Both the position numbers and the translations under genes were made by a program. From an uncultured Azospirillum sp. (GTDB lineage Bacteria; Pseudomonadota; Alphaproteobacteria; RF32; CAG-239), in NCBI GenBank assembly GCA_900538765.1, contig UQAB01000006.1:20747-84746 (forward strand): DNA of 64,000 nucleotides. The letters run 5' to 3'. Of the stretch, positions 1-8,747 are shown in pieces; position 1 is the first letter of the stretch, and each line of letters starts with the position of its first letter. The notes beneath the pieces are model-generated. The model was given only the letters and a program-made list of their open reading frames with translations. It was not told the origin of the DNA and searched no databases.

Positions 1-1161
1 GATTCTTCTGAGGCGGGCGAAACTTGGGATATTTATGCCTCAATGTTTGGTGGAATTCCTGCTAATGAAATTAATAACCTATCCGAATATTGGGCCGCAT
101 TCCCGGGCTTAAAAGAAGCTCTTTTTTCAATCAACGCAAACGGTTATTACAGCTCAAAATCCGAAAATATAAAAAATGCAATAACCGAGCATGCAACTAT
201 TAAGGGTTATAAAGAGCATTTTGCAAAAGCATTCGCAGAGTTTCCGACTGTTCTAAAGTCCGAACTTATTGATAAAATGACGGAGTTAAATATTCCAAAA
301 GAAGAGAATGTATTAAGCAACTACATTTTTGAAAAGTTGGATTCCATTCCGTTGGTTGATAAATATAATGCCTATCAAATACTGGATGATGAATGGTCTA
401 AAATTGCCATCGACCTTGAAGTTATTCAAACAGAAGGTTTTTCAGCCACTAAAAAGGTTGACCCAAACATGGTAATTAAAAAGAAAGATGGTAAGGAACA
501 AGAAATTCAGGAAGGTTGGCTTGGCCATGTTATTCCTTTTGAATTAATTCAGGCGACTATATTAAAGGATCAGAATGATTCCTTAAAAGCAAAAGAAAAT
601 CGTGTCGCCGAAATCGCTTCTATGTATGAGGAAATTCTCGATTCCCTCTCTGAGGAAGAAAAAGAAGCAGACACAGTAAACGAAGATAAAACAGCCTTTG
701 TAAATGCCGAAGTGAATAAGGCCGTCAAACAGATAAAGGCCGAAAACAAAGGCATTAAACTTGATGAAGAAAGCTACGAAGCGAAAATAATCAAGGTGGC
801 TGACTTGTTGGCTGAAGAAAAAGATCTGAAAGCTAAAATTAAAAAAGAAACAGCAGATCTTCAGATGAAAACAAAAGAAACGATAGAGGGCTTGAGTGAT
901 CAACAGGTTTTGGAATTATTGAAAGAAAAATGGATAGCTCCTTTGACCACCGCTCTAAATAAGCTTCCGGATAACATCATCAATGAGCTCGCCGCAAAGG
1001 TCAAACAATTATCCGAGAAATACGCAATAACCTTCTCGGATGTTGAAAATGACATTGAAAAGACCGAAACGGAATTATCCTCAATGATTGATGAGCTGAC
1101 GGGTAATGATTATGACATGAAAGGTCTCGACGAATTAAAATCGTTGTTGAAAGGTGCATAA
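1..1161 (+). CDS. hsdM: Type I restriction-modification methyltransferase subunit HsdM, 3' part
   Basis: The reading frame is open from base 1, so the gene starts outside the window and only the C-terminal ~386 residues are present. The segment IPANEINNLSEYWAAFPGLK near the left end is typical of the post-catalytic part of EcoR124-type HsdM. The catalytic NPPF/Y motif lies outside the window. The C-terminal third is charged and helical (long E/K-rich stretches around residues 190-290), as expected for the part that contacts HsdS. HsdM is the N6-adenine methyltransferase of the HsdM2S modification complex. The stop codon TAA directly abuts the hsdS ATG, so translation is probably coupled. Family assignment is from recognition; the missing 5' part was not seen. 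Confidence 0.9.
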   Translation, partial: DSSEAGETWDIYASMFGGIPANEINNLSEYWAAFPGLKEALFSINANGYYSSKSENIKNAITEHATIKGYKEHFAKAFAEFPTVLKSELIDKMTELNIPKEENVLSNYIFEKLDSIPLVDKYNAYQILDDEWSKIAIDLEVIQTEGFSATKKVDPNMVIKKKDGKEQEIQEGWLGHVIPFELIQATILKDQNDSLKAKENRVAEIASMYEEILDSLSEEEKEADTVNEDKTAFVNAEVNKAVKQIKAENKGIKLDEESYEAKIIKVADLLAEEKDLKAKIKKETADLQMKTKETIEGLSDQQVLELLKEKWIAPLTTALNKLPDNIINELAAKVKQLSEKYAITFSDVENDIEKTETELSSMIDELTGNDYDMKGLDELKSLLKGA

Positions 1162-2388
1162 ATGGACGAAAAATCATTAAAACCACAGCTGAGATTTAAA
1201 GGATTTGCTGACGCTTGGGAACAGCGTAAGTTATCAAAAATTGCAACGATGCATGCTCGTATAGGTTGGCAAAATTTAAGAAAATCTGAATTCTTAGATT
1301 CTGGAGATTACTATCTGATAACAGGAACAGATTTTGATGACGGAAAAATTGATTTAAAAAATTGCCACTATGTTGCCAAAGAGCGATATGAACAAGATAA
1401 AAATATTCAAGTAAAAAATGGAAGTATTCTGATAACAAAAGATGGAACACTCGGAAAGGTCGCATATGTAAGTAATTTACAGAAACCTGCAACATTAAAT
1501 GCAGGGGTTTTTAATGTAGAACTATTAACAGAAGACACTGATAGAAAATACCTTTTTCAATATCTTAAAGCACCTTTTTTAATGTCTTATGTATCCCAAA
1601 AAGCGACAGGCGGTACAATCAAACATCTGAACCAAAATATCTTAGTTGATTTTCCAGTAATCAGACCTAAAAAAATAGAACAACAAAAAATCGGCACATT
1701 TTTTTCGAACCTTGATAACCTTATTACTCTTCATCAGCGTAAGTTAGACAAATTAAGCAACGTCAAAAAGGCACTTTTAGAAAAAATGTTCCCGAAAAAT
1801 GATTCAGATGTGCCTGAAATCCGTTTTAAGGGATTTACTGACGCTTGGGAACAGCGTAAGCTGGGAGATTTTGGTTCAGTTTGTATGAACAAAAGAATTT
1901 TCAAAAATCAAACATCTGAAAATGACGAAATTCCATTTTATAAAATCGGTACTTTCGGAGGAAAAGCTGATGCCTTTATTTCAAGATCATTATTTGAAGA
2001 GTATAAGTCAAAATATCCATATCCAGTTTGTGGAGACATATTAATTTCTGCATCTGGAAGTATAGGTAGAACTGTTGAATATCAAGGAGCTGAAGAGTAT
2101 TTTCAAGATTCTAATATTGTATGGCTAAATCATCGCAATACTATACATAACCCTTTCTTAAAATATTTTTATGCTGTTGTAAAATGGAATGGAATTGAGG
2201 GCAGTACTATTAAAAGACTCTACAATGAAAATATCTTAAATACACAAATAACATTGCCGCAAAAACCAGAGCAACAGAAAATTGGAACGTTTTTCTCAAA
2301 CCTTGATAACCTTATCACTCTTCATCAGCGTAAGTTGGAAAAATTGAAAAATATCAAAAAAGCCTGCTTAGAAAAGATGTTTGTATAG
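1162..2388 (+). CDS. hsdS: Type I restriction-modification specificity subunit HsdS (expressed allele)
   Basis: 408 aa. Two target-recognition domains each start after a near-identical peptide (DAWEQRKL, at residues ~17-24 and ~227-234) and end in a shared coiled-coil spacer (FFSNLDNLITLHQRKL, at ~182-197 and ~379-394). That is the normal half-repeat layout of HsdS, in which each TRD reads one half of a bipartite DNA site and the helices bind two HsdM subunits. The start follows the hsdM stop with no gap. The DNA encoding the conserved peptides is repeated elsewhere in the locus (A and B repeats), so either TRD could be exchanged with the cassettes at 5620-6107 and 7024-7518. This is the only complete hsdS in the window. 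Confidence 0.93.
   Translation: MDEKSLKPQLRFKGFADAWEQRKLSKIATMHARIGWQNLRKSEFLDSGDYYLITGTDFDDGKIDLKNCHYVAKERYEQDKNIQVKNGSILITKDGTLGKVAYVSNLQKPATLNAGVFNVELLTEDTDRKYLFQYLKAPFLMSYVSQKATGGTIKHLNQNILVDFPVIRPKKIEQQKIGTFFSNLDNLITLHQRKLDKLSNVKKALLEKMFPKNDSDVPEIRFKGFTDAWEQRKLGDFGSVCMNKRIFKNQTSENDEIPFYKIGTFGGKADAFISRSLFEEYKSKYPYPVCGDILISASGSIGRTVEYQGAEEYFQDSNIVWLNHRNTIHNPFLKYFYAVVKWNGIEGSTIKRLYNENILNTQITLPQKPEQQKIGTFFSNLDNLITLHQRKLEKLKNIKKACLEKMFV
1201..1230 (+). repeat. A repeat, copy 1 (hsdS TRD1 entry)
   Basis: 30 bp ending CTTGGGAACAGCGTAAG. It encodes the DAWEQRK peptide before TRD1 and is almost identical to copy 2. Confidence 0.9.
1701..1745 (+). repeat. B repeat, copy 1 (end of hsdS TRD1)
   Basis: About 42 bp encoding FSNLDNLITLHQRKL. 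It ends TCATCAGCGTAAGTTA. Confidence 0.9.
1831..1860 (+). repeat. A repeat, copy 2 (hsdS TRD2 entry)
   Basis: Differs from copy 1 at one base over 30 bp. Direct orientation, before TRD2. Confidence 0.9.
2291..2336 (+). repeat. B repeat, copy 2 (end of hsdS TRD2)
   Basis: The same ~42-bp sequence near the 3' end of hsdS, with one or two mismatches to B1. Confidence 0.9.
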
Positions 2389-2413
2389 AATTTTTGAAAG
2401 GAAACTTAAAAAG

Positions 2414-5400
2414 ATGGCATTTGCAGAAGAAAAAGATTTTGAAAAAGCTCTTATAGAGTTACTTTCAACAAAAGGTTGGGAAAAAGATGTATTAAGGTTC
2501 CCAACTGAAGAGGATCTTATACAAAATTGGGCCAATATTTTATTCGAAAACAATCGTGAAAAGGATCGTTTGAACGATTACAGGCTAACTTGTACAGAAA
2601 TGCAACAACTTATCGAGCAAATAATTGCTTTGAAAACACCGTTTAAGCTGAATGAATTCATTAATGGTAAAACGGTATCCATTGTTAGAGATAACCCTGA
2701 TGATAAATTACATTTTGGTAAGGAAGTCAGCCTCAAAATATATGACCGTATGGAAATTGCCGCCGGGCAGAGCCGCTATCAAATAGTACAACAGCCTGTA
2801 TTTAAGAGCAAATCTGCTGTTCTGAATGACCGCCGCGGCGATTTAATGCTTCTTATCAATGGTATGCCAGTTATTCATATTGAGCTTAAACGTACCGGTA
2901 TCCCTGTAAGTCAGGCATGCTACCAAATAGAAAAGTATTCTCACGAGGGATTGTTTACTGGTATATTTGGTCTCATTCAAATTTTTGTTGCCATGAACCC
3001 GGAAGAAACTGTTTATTTTGCAAATCCCGGCAGAGATGGAAAATTCAATAAAGACTTTTTCTTTCATTGGGCCAACGTGAACAATGAGCCGATAAATGAC
3101 TGGAAAATTATCGGATCCTCATTACTTTCAATTCCAATGGCCCATCAGTTAATTGGTTTTTATACCATCGCTGATGATACAGATGGCATTCTTAAAGTTA
3201 TGAGAAGCTATCAGTATTATGCCGCCGCCGCAATATCGGATAAAGTATCGAAAACAGACTGGACACAGCCTAATCTTTTAGGCGGATATATTTGGCATAC
3301 AACCGGATCCGGCAAAACGATGACCAGTTTCAAATCGGCGCAACTTATTGCAGATTCTAAAGATGCAGATAAAGTCGTATTTTTGGTCGACCGTATAGAA
3401 CTAGGAACACAATCACTCAATGCTTATCAAAATTTTGCAGACGCAAGGGTTACAGTTCAAGGAACAGAGGATACAGGCGTTTTAACGAGCAAATTAAAAA
3501 GTGATGATGTAGCAAATACTCTTATAGTTACTTCTATACAGAAAATGAGCAGAATTAAAGAAGATGGCGGTCTAAAGGCGTATGATATTCAAAAAATGAA
3601 TTCCAAACGCATTGTATTTATCGTCGATGAGTGCCACCGCTCAACATTTGGTGACATGTTGATGACTATAAAAGACACGTTTCCACACGCAATATTTTTC
3701 GGATTTACCGGCACCCCAATTTTGGATGAGAACGAAAAAGATATGAATACGACAGCTACGGTATTCGGAAATGAATTACACCGTTACAGTATTGCCGATG
3801 GTATCAGAGATAAAAATGTGTTGGGTTTCGACCCATATAAAGTTTTGACATATGCTGATAAGGATCTAAGACAAGCCATTGCGCTTGAGAAAGCGAAAGC
3901 ATCTTCCGTAGAAGATGCAATTGATAACCCTGAAAAATCCAAGATTTATTATAAGTTTATGCGATCTGTAGATATGGCCGGTTCTTTTTCAAATGAAGGT
4001 AAATATATCAAAGGTATAGAAGATTACATTCCGGTTAGTCAGTATAATTGCGAAAAACACAGAAAAGCCGTTGTTCAAGATATCCTAGAAAATTGGAAAA
4101 CACTCAGTCACAACAGTAAATTCCACGCAATTTTAGCAACGAGTAGCATTATGGAAGCAATTCAGTATTACAGACTGTTTAAGCAAGAGAAAAGTTCTCT
4201 TAAAATCACAGCGCTTTTTGATGCCAGCGATGCAGGAAAAAATGAGAAAAATACCATATTTAAGGAAGATGGTATGGCTGAAATTATTACAGACTATAAT
4301 AAAATGTATGAGAGGGATTTTTCTATTAAAACCCACGATAAATTTAAGAAAGATATAGCTTTAAGACTGGCACATAAAGATTCGTATTTGACTATTGATC
4401 GTACTCCAAAAGAACAAATTAATTTATTAATTGTGGTAAACCAAATGTTGACGGGATTTGATTCTAAATGGCTTAACACTCTGTATTTAGATAAGTGCAT
4501 TGAGTATGAAAATATTATTCAAGCATTTTCTAGAACAAACAGACTGTTTGGCCCAGACAAGCCTTTTGGTACTATTCGGTATTACCGTTATCCGCACACG
4601 ATGGAACGAAATATTGAAGAGGCCGTTAAAACGTATTCAGGGAATAAACCTTTTGGCTTATTTGTTGAGCGTTTGCCTCATAATCTTGAAAAAATAAATT
4701 ATTTTTATAAAGAAATTTGCGATCTTTTTGAAAATGCCAAAATTGAGAATTTTGAAAAACTACCTAACGATGTTAACGAAAAAGCACAGTTTGCAAAACT
4801 TTTCAAAGAATTAAACGATTATCTTGAGGCCGCTAAAATTCAGGGATTTAGATGGAAAGAGCTTCATTACGAGTTTGGGCAAGGAACAGGCAAACCTAGA
4901 TTAACAATTGACGTTCTGCTTAACGAAACAACATATAAAATCTTGGCTCTGCGTTATAAAGAACTTCAAGGTGGCGGCGGAAACGGTGGTGGAACAGACC
5001 TGCCATATGATATTGCTACCCATCTGATAGAAATTGATACAGATGTTATTGATGCCGATTATATGAATTCAAGGTTTGAAAAATATCTTAAAGTAATTGA
5101 ACAACCTAACGTTGACAAAACTGAGCAGGAAAATACTTTAAATGAATTGCATAAATCGTTTGCTATGCTATCTCAGGAAGAACAAAAGTTTGCAAATATT
5201 TTCTTACATGATGTACAACGCGGCGATATCGTTATGGAGAAAGGAAAATCATTCAGAGACTATGTAACAGAGTACATTGCCACCGCGAAGAATGACCAAA
5301 TTTCAAAAGTAGCAAGAGCATTAGGCCTTGATGCAACCCAATTAAGGAACATCATGGAATCAGATGTATCCGAAACAAATTTGAACGAATTTGGTCGTTT

Positions 5401-5557
5401 TGATGAACTAATCAGATCCGTTGATAAAGCTAAGGCAAAAGAATATTTTGAAGCCATTGAAAAAACAAAAATCCCATTACCCAAAATTAACATTAAAGTG
5501 CATAAATTATTGAGGGATTTTATATTAAGTGGTGGTACGGATATTACGGAAGCCTAG
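2414..5557 (+). CDS. hsdR: Type I restriction enzyme endonuclease/translocase subunit HsdR
   Basis: 1047 aa from the ATG at 2414, chosen over an upstream TTG at 2381 because an AAAGGA Shine-Dalgarno sits at a proper distance. The N-terminal PD-(D/E)xK nuclease shows GDLMLLINGMPVIHIELKR (about residues 138-157). The SF2 motor follows with motif I TTGSGKTM (~295-302), motif II VDECHRS (~403-409), motif III FGFTGTPI and motif VI QAFSRTNR. A C-terminal helical domain completes the usual HsdR length. It cleaves unmodified DNA after ATP-driven translocation with HsdM2S. It starts 26 bases after hsdS and is probably co-transcribed with hsdM and hsdS; a terminator follows. It lies between the expressed hsdS and the silent cassettes, so it sits inside the DNA that would invert. 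Confidence 0.95.
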   Translation: MAFAEEKDFEKALIELLSTKGWEKDVLRFPTEEDLIQNWANILFENNREKDRLNDYRLTCTEMQQLIEQIIALKTPFKLNEFINGKTVSIVRDNPDDKLHFGKEVSLKIYDRMEIAAGQSRYQIVQQPVFKSKSAVLNDRRGDLMLLINGMPVIHIELKRTGIPVSQACYQIEKYSHEGLFTGIFGLIQIFVAMNPEETVYFANPGRDGKFNKDFFFHWANVNNEPINDWKIIGSSLLSIPMAHQLIGFYTIADDTDGILKVMRSYQYYAAAAISDKVSKTDWTQPNLLGGYIWHTTGSGKTMTSFKSAQLIADSKDADKVVFLVDRIELGTQSLNAYQNFADARVTVQGTEDTGVLTSKLKSDDVANTLIVTSIQKMSRIKEDGGLKAYDIQKMNSKRIVFIVDECHRSTFGDMLMTIKDTFPHAIFFGFTGTPILDENEKDMNTTATVFGNELHRYSIADGIRDKNVLGFDPYKVLTYADKDLRQAIALEKAKASSVEDAIDNPEKSKIYYKFMRSVDMAGSFSNEGKYIKGIEDYIPVSQYNCEKHRKAVVQDILENWKTLSHNSKFHAILATSSIMEAIQYYRLFKQEKSSLKITALFDASDAGKNEKNTIFKEDGMAEIITDYNKMYERDFSIKTHDKFKKDIALRLAHKDSYLTIDRTPKEQINLLIVVNQMLTGFDSKWLNTLYLDKCIEYENIIQAFSRTNRLFGPDKPFGTIRYYRYPHTMERNIEEAVKTYSGNKPFGLFVERLPHNLEKINYFYKEICDLFENAKIENFEKLPNDVNEKAQFAKLFKELNDYLEAAKIQGFRWKELHYEFGQGTGKPRLTIDVLLNETTYKILALRYKELQGGGGNGGGTDLPYDIATHLIEIDTDVIDADYMNSRFEKYLKVIEQPNVDKTEQENTLNELHKSFAMLSQEEQKFANIFLHDVQRGDIVMEKGKSFRDYVTEYIATAKNDQISKVARALGLDATQLRNIMESDVSETNLNEFGRFDELIRSVDKAKAKEYFEAIEKTKIPLPKINIKVHKLLRDFILSGGTDITEA

Positions 5558-5576
5558 CAAAATCTGCATATTGTTA

Positions 5577-5605
5577 CAAAAAGCCAAGATTTCTTGGCTT
5601 TTTTT
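5577..5605 (+). terminator. Rho-independent terminator after hsdR
   Basis: The stem AAGCCAAG/CTTGGCTT (5581-5588 and 5593-5600) has a 4-nt loop and runs into seven T. It ends the hsdMSR transcript before the silent cassette. Confidence 0.85.
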
Positions 5606-5625
5606 GTGCTATTTTATCACTAACT

Positions 5626-5645
5626 CTTGGGAACAGCGTAAGTTA
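5626..5645 (+). repeat. A repeat, copy 3 (silent cassette TRD3 entry)
   Basis: A 20-bp core, CTTGGGAACAGCGTAAGTTA, identical to A1. Similarity fades upstream, where the cassette adjoins the hsdR terminator. Confidence 0.9.
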
Positions 5646-6026
5646 AGTGAAATTGCTTCTTATCTGCCATCTAACCTATCTGCAAGCAATACAGATATCA
5701 ATGGACGATTTGATTTATATGATGCAAATGGAGTTATAGGTAAAACCAATGCTATGCCACAAAAAGAATCCTACATAACTATTATCAAAGATGGATCTGG
5801 CGTTGGAAGAGTGAGAATGTTACCTCCTCAAACATGTTATATAGGTACAATGGGCGGTATTTTTAGTAAAGCAACAAATAATATAGATTTTATTTTTCAC
5901 ACTCTAAGTAATTTTGATTTTTCTACTCATATCATCGGCGCAACAATACCGCATGTGTATTTTAGTGATTATGGAAACGATGAAATTGGCGTTCCTTATG
6001 AAACCGAACAGAAGATGATTGGCAAA

Positions 6027-6071
6027 TTTTTCTCGAACCTTGATAACCTTATCACTCTTCATCAGCGTAAG
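6027..6071 (+). repeat. B repeat, copy 3 (end of cassette TRD3)
   Basis: The same sequence in direct orientation. It lies just before the ribosome-binding site of the recombinase gene. Confidence 0.9.
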
Positions 6072-6100
6072 CAAATTAACTTTTTTAAGGAGAAACTAAA

Positions 6101-7027
6101 ATGTTAGATAAAATTAAAAAAAATGACTTGTTTTGTGATTATTATCTGCAATGGATAAATATTTACAAAAAAAATTCAATTAGAAAAATTACAATGGATA
6201 AGTATTTGATGAGTCATAAGTGGCTAGAAAAGCTTGTCCCAAATCTAAAAATACACAAACTTACGAGAATTGCATATCAGCAACTGATTAACGATTATGC
6301 AATATATCATGAAAGACAAACAACAATGGATTTTCATCATCAATTAAAAGGCGCAATACTTGATGCGGTTGATGAGGGATTAATTGACCGTGATCCCACA
6401 CGAAAAGTCATTATAAAAGGAAAAACGCCTAAAAACAAAAAGCCAAAATATTTAAGCCAATTTGAACTACATACATTGCTTAGTAATTTAGATTTAGGAC
6501 AGGAGCTTAACTGGGATTGGTTTATTTTGTTGGTTGCCAAAACAGGAATACGCTTTTCAGAAGCCCTAGCACTTACCCCACGTGATTTTGACTTTACCCA
6601 TCAACAGTTATCAATTACCAAAACTTGGAACTATAAAAGTACTGGGGGCTTCATGCCGACAAAAAACAAATCATCTGCACGGAAAATTCAGATTGATTGG
6701 CAAACAGTTGTCCAATTTTCGGAATTATTGAAAGGTCTACCAGAGGATCAAACAATTTTTACAACTAAAAAGTTGTATAATTCAACAGTTAATAATATTC
6801 TTAGTAGGAGGTGCTCTAGCCTAAAAATACCTACAATTACAATACATGGCTTGAGACACACTCATGCATCGCTGCTTTTGTTTGCTGGCGTATCTATAGC
6901 AAGTGTTGCTCGTAGGCTGGGACATGCAAGTATGACAACAACGCAAAAAACTTATCTGCATATCATCCATGAATTGGAAAATAAAGATGTGGATATTGTT
7001 ATGCGTTCACTTTCTGGTCTTATTTAA
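6101..7027 (+). CDS. Tyrosine recombinase of the hsdS shufflon
   Basis: 308 aa with an N-terminal SAM-like DNA-binding domain (~10-95) and a C-terminal catalytic domain. Catalytic residues are visible: Arg151 in KTGIRFSE, His249 and Arg252 in HGLRHTHAS, His275 in LGHAS and Tyr285 in KTYLHI. An AAGGAG ribosome-binding site sits just upstream of the ATG. The gene lies between two silent half-hsdS cassettes and is convergent with the second one. Related recombinases encoded inside type I RM loci of other bacteria (for example PsrA/CreX types in streptococci) invert hsdS segments. It is therefore more likely the specificity-switching enzyme than the integrase of the neighbouring prophage, which has its own serine recombinase. 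Confidence 0.9.
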   Translation: MLDKIKKNDLFCDYYLQWINIYKKNSIRKITMDKYLMSHKWLEKLVPNLKIHKLTRIAYQQLINDYAIYHERQTTMDFHHQLKGAILDAVDEGLIDRDPTRKVIIKGKTPKNKKPKYLSQFELHTLLSNLDLGQELNWDWFILLVAKTGIRFSEALALTPRDFDFTHQQLSITKTWNYKSTGGFMPTKNKSSARKIQIDWQTVVQFSELLKGLPEDQTIFTTKKLYNSTVNNILSRRCSSLKIPTITIHGLRHTHASLLLFAGVSIASVARRLGHASMTTTQKTYLHIIHELENKDVDIVMRSLSGLI

Positions 7028-7035
7028 GAACTAAT

Positions 7036-7077
7036 CTTACGCTGATGAAGAGTGATAAGGTTATCAAGGTTGGAAAA
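7036..7077 (-). repeat. B repeat, copy 4, inverted (end of cassette TRD4)
   Basis: The reverse complement matches B2/B3 over about 40 bp. It is the inverted partner for B1-B3. Confidence 0.9.
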
Positions 7078-7470
7078 TAACTCACTAATTTTATTTTGTT
7101 CCAAAATATTAGGAGTTCTTGTTTTTGTCGGTTGAACAACGGAAATATAATGACGTGCGTGTCCAAGTATTTCTATTTTTGTAGTGTTCAGTCTTTCAAA
7201 AGAAAATCGAAGATTGTCCTTTTTTTCATCTTTCACTGTCAATATTTTTATGGCAGAAGACTTTACCATATAAGGAAAATCAACATATTTGCATTCCAAT
7301 GTAAAATCATCAAAAATCAAAGAAGTTTTTTTGCAAGGTGAATTTTCTTTAGTGTATCCTAGAACAAAAGCCTTATTTGCTGTTAGCACTGGCATAGTAT
7401 ACTCATTTGAATACTTATCACTCTTTACAATGTACGGATCTGGGCGTTCAAATGAAAACATATCTTGAAA

Positions 7471-7500
7471 CTTACGCTGTTCCCAAGCATCAGTATATCC
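7471..7500 (-). repeat. A repeat, copy 4, inverted (cassette TRD4 entry)
   Basis: The reverse complement matches A1/A2 over 30 bp with a few mismatches upstream of the identical CTTGGGAACAGCGTAAG core. Confidence 0.9.
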
Positions 7501-7518
7501 TTCTACATATTTTCGCAT

Positions 7519-7747
7519 AATTATTCAAAAATGATATTATTCTAGTCAATCCATTTGATTCTTGTCAAAGCATTGTATGCATAATCTGCATCAATTTCAA
7601 TATTCATATTCACCCTGTAGCAAAATTGTTAATCAGTTCTCCAATTATTTGTGCATGTTCAGTAGCCAAAACTATATCTAACCACATATAATTCTTTAGC
7701 TATTAAATAAACATGAAATATTTTATAAAAAATTAATAAAATAATCG
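7519..7747. other. AT-rich junction between RM locus and prophage
   Basis: No gene is called. On the - strand there are two short overlapping frames of 25 and 21 codons (peptides starting MWLDIVLATEH and MNIEIDADYAY) that look like remnants. The left prophage attachment site is presumably in or near this stretch. No sequence clearly duplicated near 44 kb was found. Confidence 0.4.
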
Positions 7748-8476
7748 TCAAACCCATTCCAGTTCACAAAATAATCCGCACTCTGGAAGTAATAAATCTT
7801 TGTGTCTTCCCGCTGTGGGGGATAATTCATCCAAATAGAGAGGCTTGCCGTTAAATTTTAAGCAGGTTGATTTGCGAGCACGCTCTATTTCGGCCGTTTT
7901 TTGGAAAACAACAGGAAAATCTTTCCGAATTTTATTCCAATACCCAGCGCCACCCTTAAAACAGCCAATGCAATTATTGTTGTGATAACCTAATGTGTAC
8001 ATTTTCGGAACATCAATTTTCTGTTTTTGCAAAATCCGCAAGCAATCATTTTTGTTTAGCTTGTTTTCTATAAGCGGAAACACAACATTTTTTGTATTTT
8101 GCTCGCTCCAACGTTTCGCTCTGTTAATTTCCTTGGGAGTATACTCAAAGCCAAACACGTGTGTAAAATTCGCATAAGTGTTTTGAATTTTTTGCCGCAC
8201 TTTCTTTTTTAACTCATATGTGCATGGCGCACCGTAAGGCGTGTTAAATATTTGCTTGGAAGCCACATCCAATGGAGACGCGTATTTTTCACTTCTGGCC
8301 GTTTGTATTTTTCGCCCGTACCATTTTTCACAATCTTTAATAAATCTTATGTTGTCGGGATGAGCGGCGCCGGTTTCAATATACCAGAGCTCCACATCAT
8401 CGCCAAATTTTTCAATGGCCAATTTACAAGCCACAGCGGAAGTGACACCACAACTAAACCATCCTAAATATTTCAT
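7748..8476 (-). CDS. Phage PAPS-reductase-like PP-loop protein
   Basis: 242 aa. The N-terminus carries a modified PP-loop (FSCGVTSAVACK, residues 8-19), as in adenine-nucleotide alpha-hydrolases of the PAPS reductase family. Cysteines at CTYELKKK (~95), NNCIGCFKGG (~170-178) and near the C-terminus could bind a metal or sulfur. Such small proteins occur in many phages; their substrate is not established, and roles in nucleic-acid sulfur modification or sulfur assimilation are only possibilities. A GAGGT ribosome-binding site precedes the ATG. A terminator separates it from the lysis genes upstream, so it is the last, independently transcribed gene at the left prophage end. It could be a moron. 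Confidence 0.75.
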   Translation of the reverse strand: MKYLGWFSCGVTSAVACKLAIEKFGDDVELWYIETGAAHPDNIRFIKDCEKWYGRKIQTARSEKYASPLDVASKQIFNTPYGAPCTYELKKKVRQKIQNTYANFTHVFGFEYTPKEINRAKRWSEQNTKNVVFPLIENKLNKNDCLRILQKQKIDVPKMYTLGYHNNNCIGCFKGGAGYWNKIRKDFPVVFQKTAEIERARKSTCLKFNGKPLYLDELSPTAGRHKDLLLPECGLFCELEWV

Positions 8477-8489
8477 CTTATCAACCTCA

Positions 8490-8522
8490 AAAATCTCCCC
8501 TGTGCCGATTCGACACAGGGGA
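8490..8522 (-). terminator. Terminator after the lysis genes
   Basis: A 9-bp stem TCCCCTGTG/CACAGGGGA (8496-8504 and 8514-8522) with a 9-nt loop. On the - strand it is followed by GATTTTTG. It ends the late transcript before the PP-loop gene. Confidence 0.75.
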
Positions 8523-8527
8523 TTGCT

Positions 8528-8707
8528 TTATTTGCCTGTTTTTTCACTTCGGACAATTTCCACAATACCAAATGCGGAAACCGCCAGCGCGACAATATGT
8601 TCCACCAGTTCGGGACTGATTGCCACACCAAGGCCGGACAGCAGGCTGATTAAACCGCGCCATGTAGAAGGTTGGTTGAGTTTTAAGACTTCAATAAGTT
8701 TAAGCAT
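8528..8707 (-). CDS. Small holin-like membrane protein
   Basis: 59 aa from the ATG at 8707, which has an AAAGGA site in front; the upstream in-frame ATG at 8722 has none. The pattern PSTWRGLISLLSGLGVAIS followed by a second hydrophobic stretch (HIVALAVSAFGIVEIV) gives two predicted membrane helices and a short charged tail (RSEKTGK). Similar small proteins lie next to endolysins in many phages and are often annotated as holins. It comes directly after the endolysin-like gene. The function rests on position and topology only. Confidence 0.55.
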   Translation of the reverse strand: MLKLIEVLKLNQPSTWRGLISLLSGLGVAISPELVEHIVALAVSAFGIVEIVRSEKTGK

Positions 8708-8747
8708 ATTTTTTCCTTTCATAAAAAAAAAGCCCTGTTCAGGCGAG

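Larger units (their letters stand above)
5620..6107 (+). pseudogene. Silent half-hsdS cassette (TRD3), same orientation
   Basis: The frame encodes one HsdS target-recognition domain with no start codon or ribosome-binding site of its own. It opens with NSWEQRKLSEIA on A repeat 3 and ends with SNLDNLITLHQRK on B repeat 3. The terminator after hsdR isolates it from upstream transcription. The recognition sequence between the repeats differs from both TRDs of the expressed hsdS. The frame runs a few codons past B3 and overlaps the start of the recombinase gene by 7 bases. It is best read as a donor cassette for specificity switching, not as a decayed gene, because the frame is intact. Confidence 0.85.
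7024..7518 (-). pseudogene. Silent half-hsdS cassette (TRD4), inverted
   Basis: 164 codons from an ATG, but no Shine-Dalgarno is visible in front of it and only one target-recognition domain is encoded. The peptide starts EGYTDAWEQRKF (A repeat 4) and ends NLDNLITLHQRKI (B repeat 4), so both flanks match the expressed hsdS while the recognition part differs. It is the only cassette on the opposite strand, which gives the inverted repeats needed for inversion. Its stop overlaps the end of the recombinase gene by 4 bases (convergent). It is likely a donor cassette; expression as a half-subunit cannot be excluded. Confidence 0.82.

Noticed and set aside
2381..2413. TTG start giving an 11-residue longer HsdR
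   Set aside because: The ATG at 2414 has a well-spaced ribosome-binding site and the extra residues do not resemble HsdR.
6101..7027. Tyrosine recombinase as prophage integrase
   Set aside because: It sits between hsdS cassettes, and the prophage has its own serine recombinase; shuffling is the better explanation.
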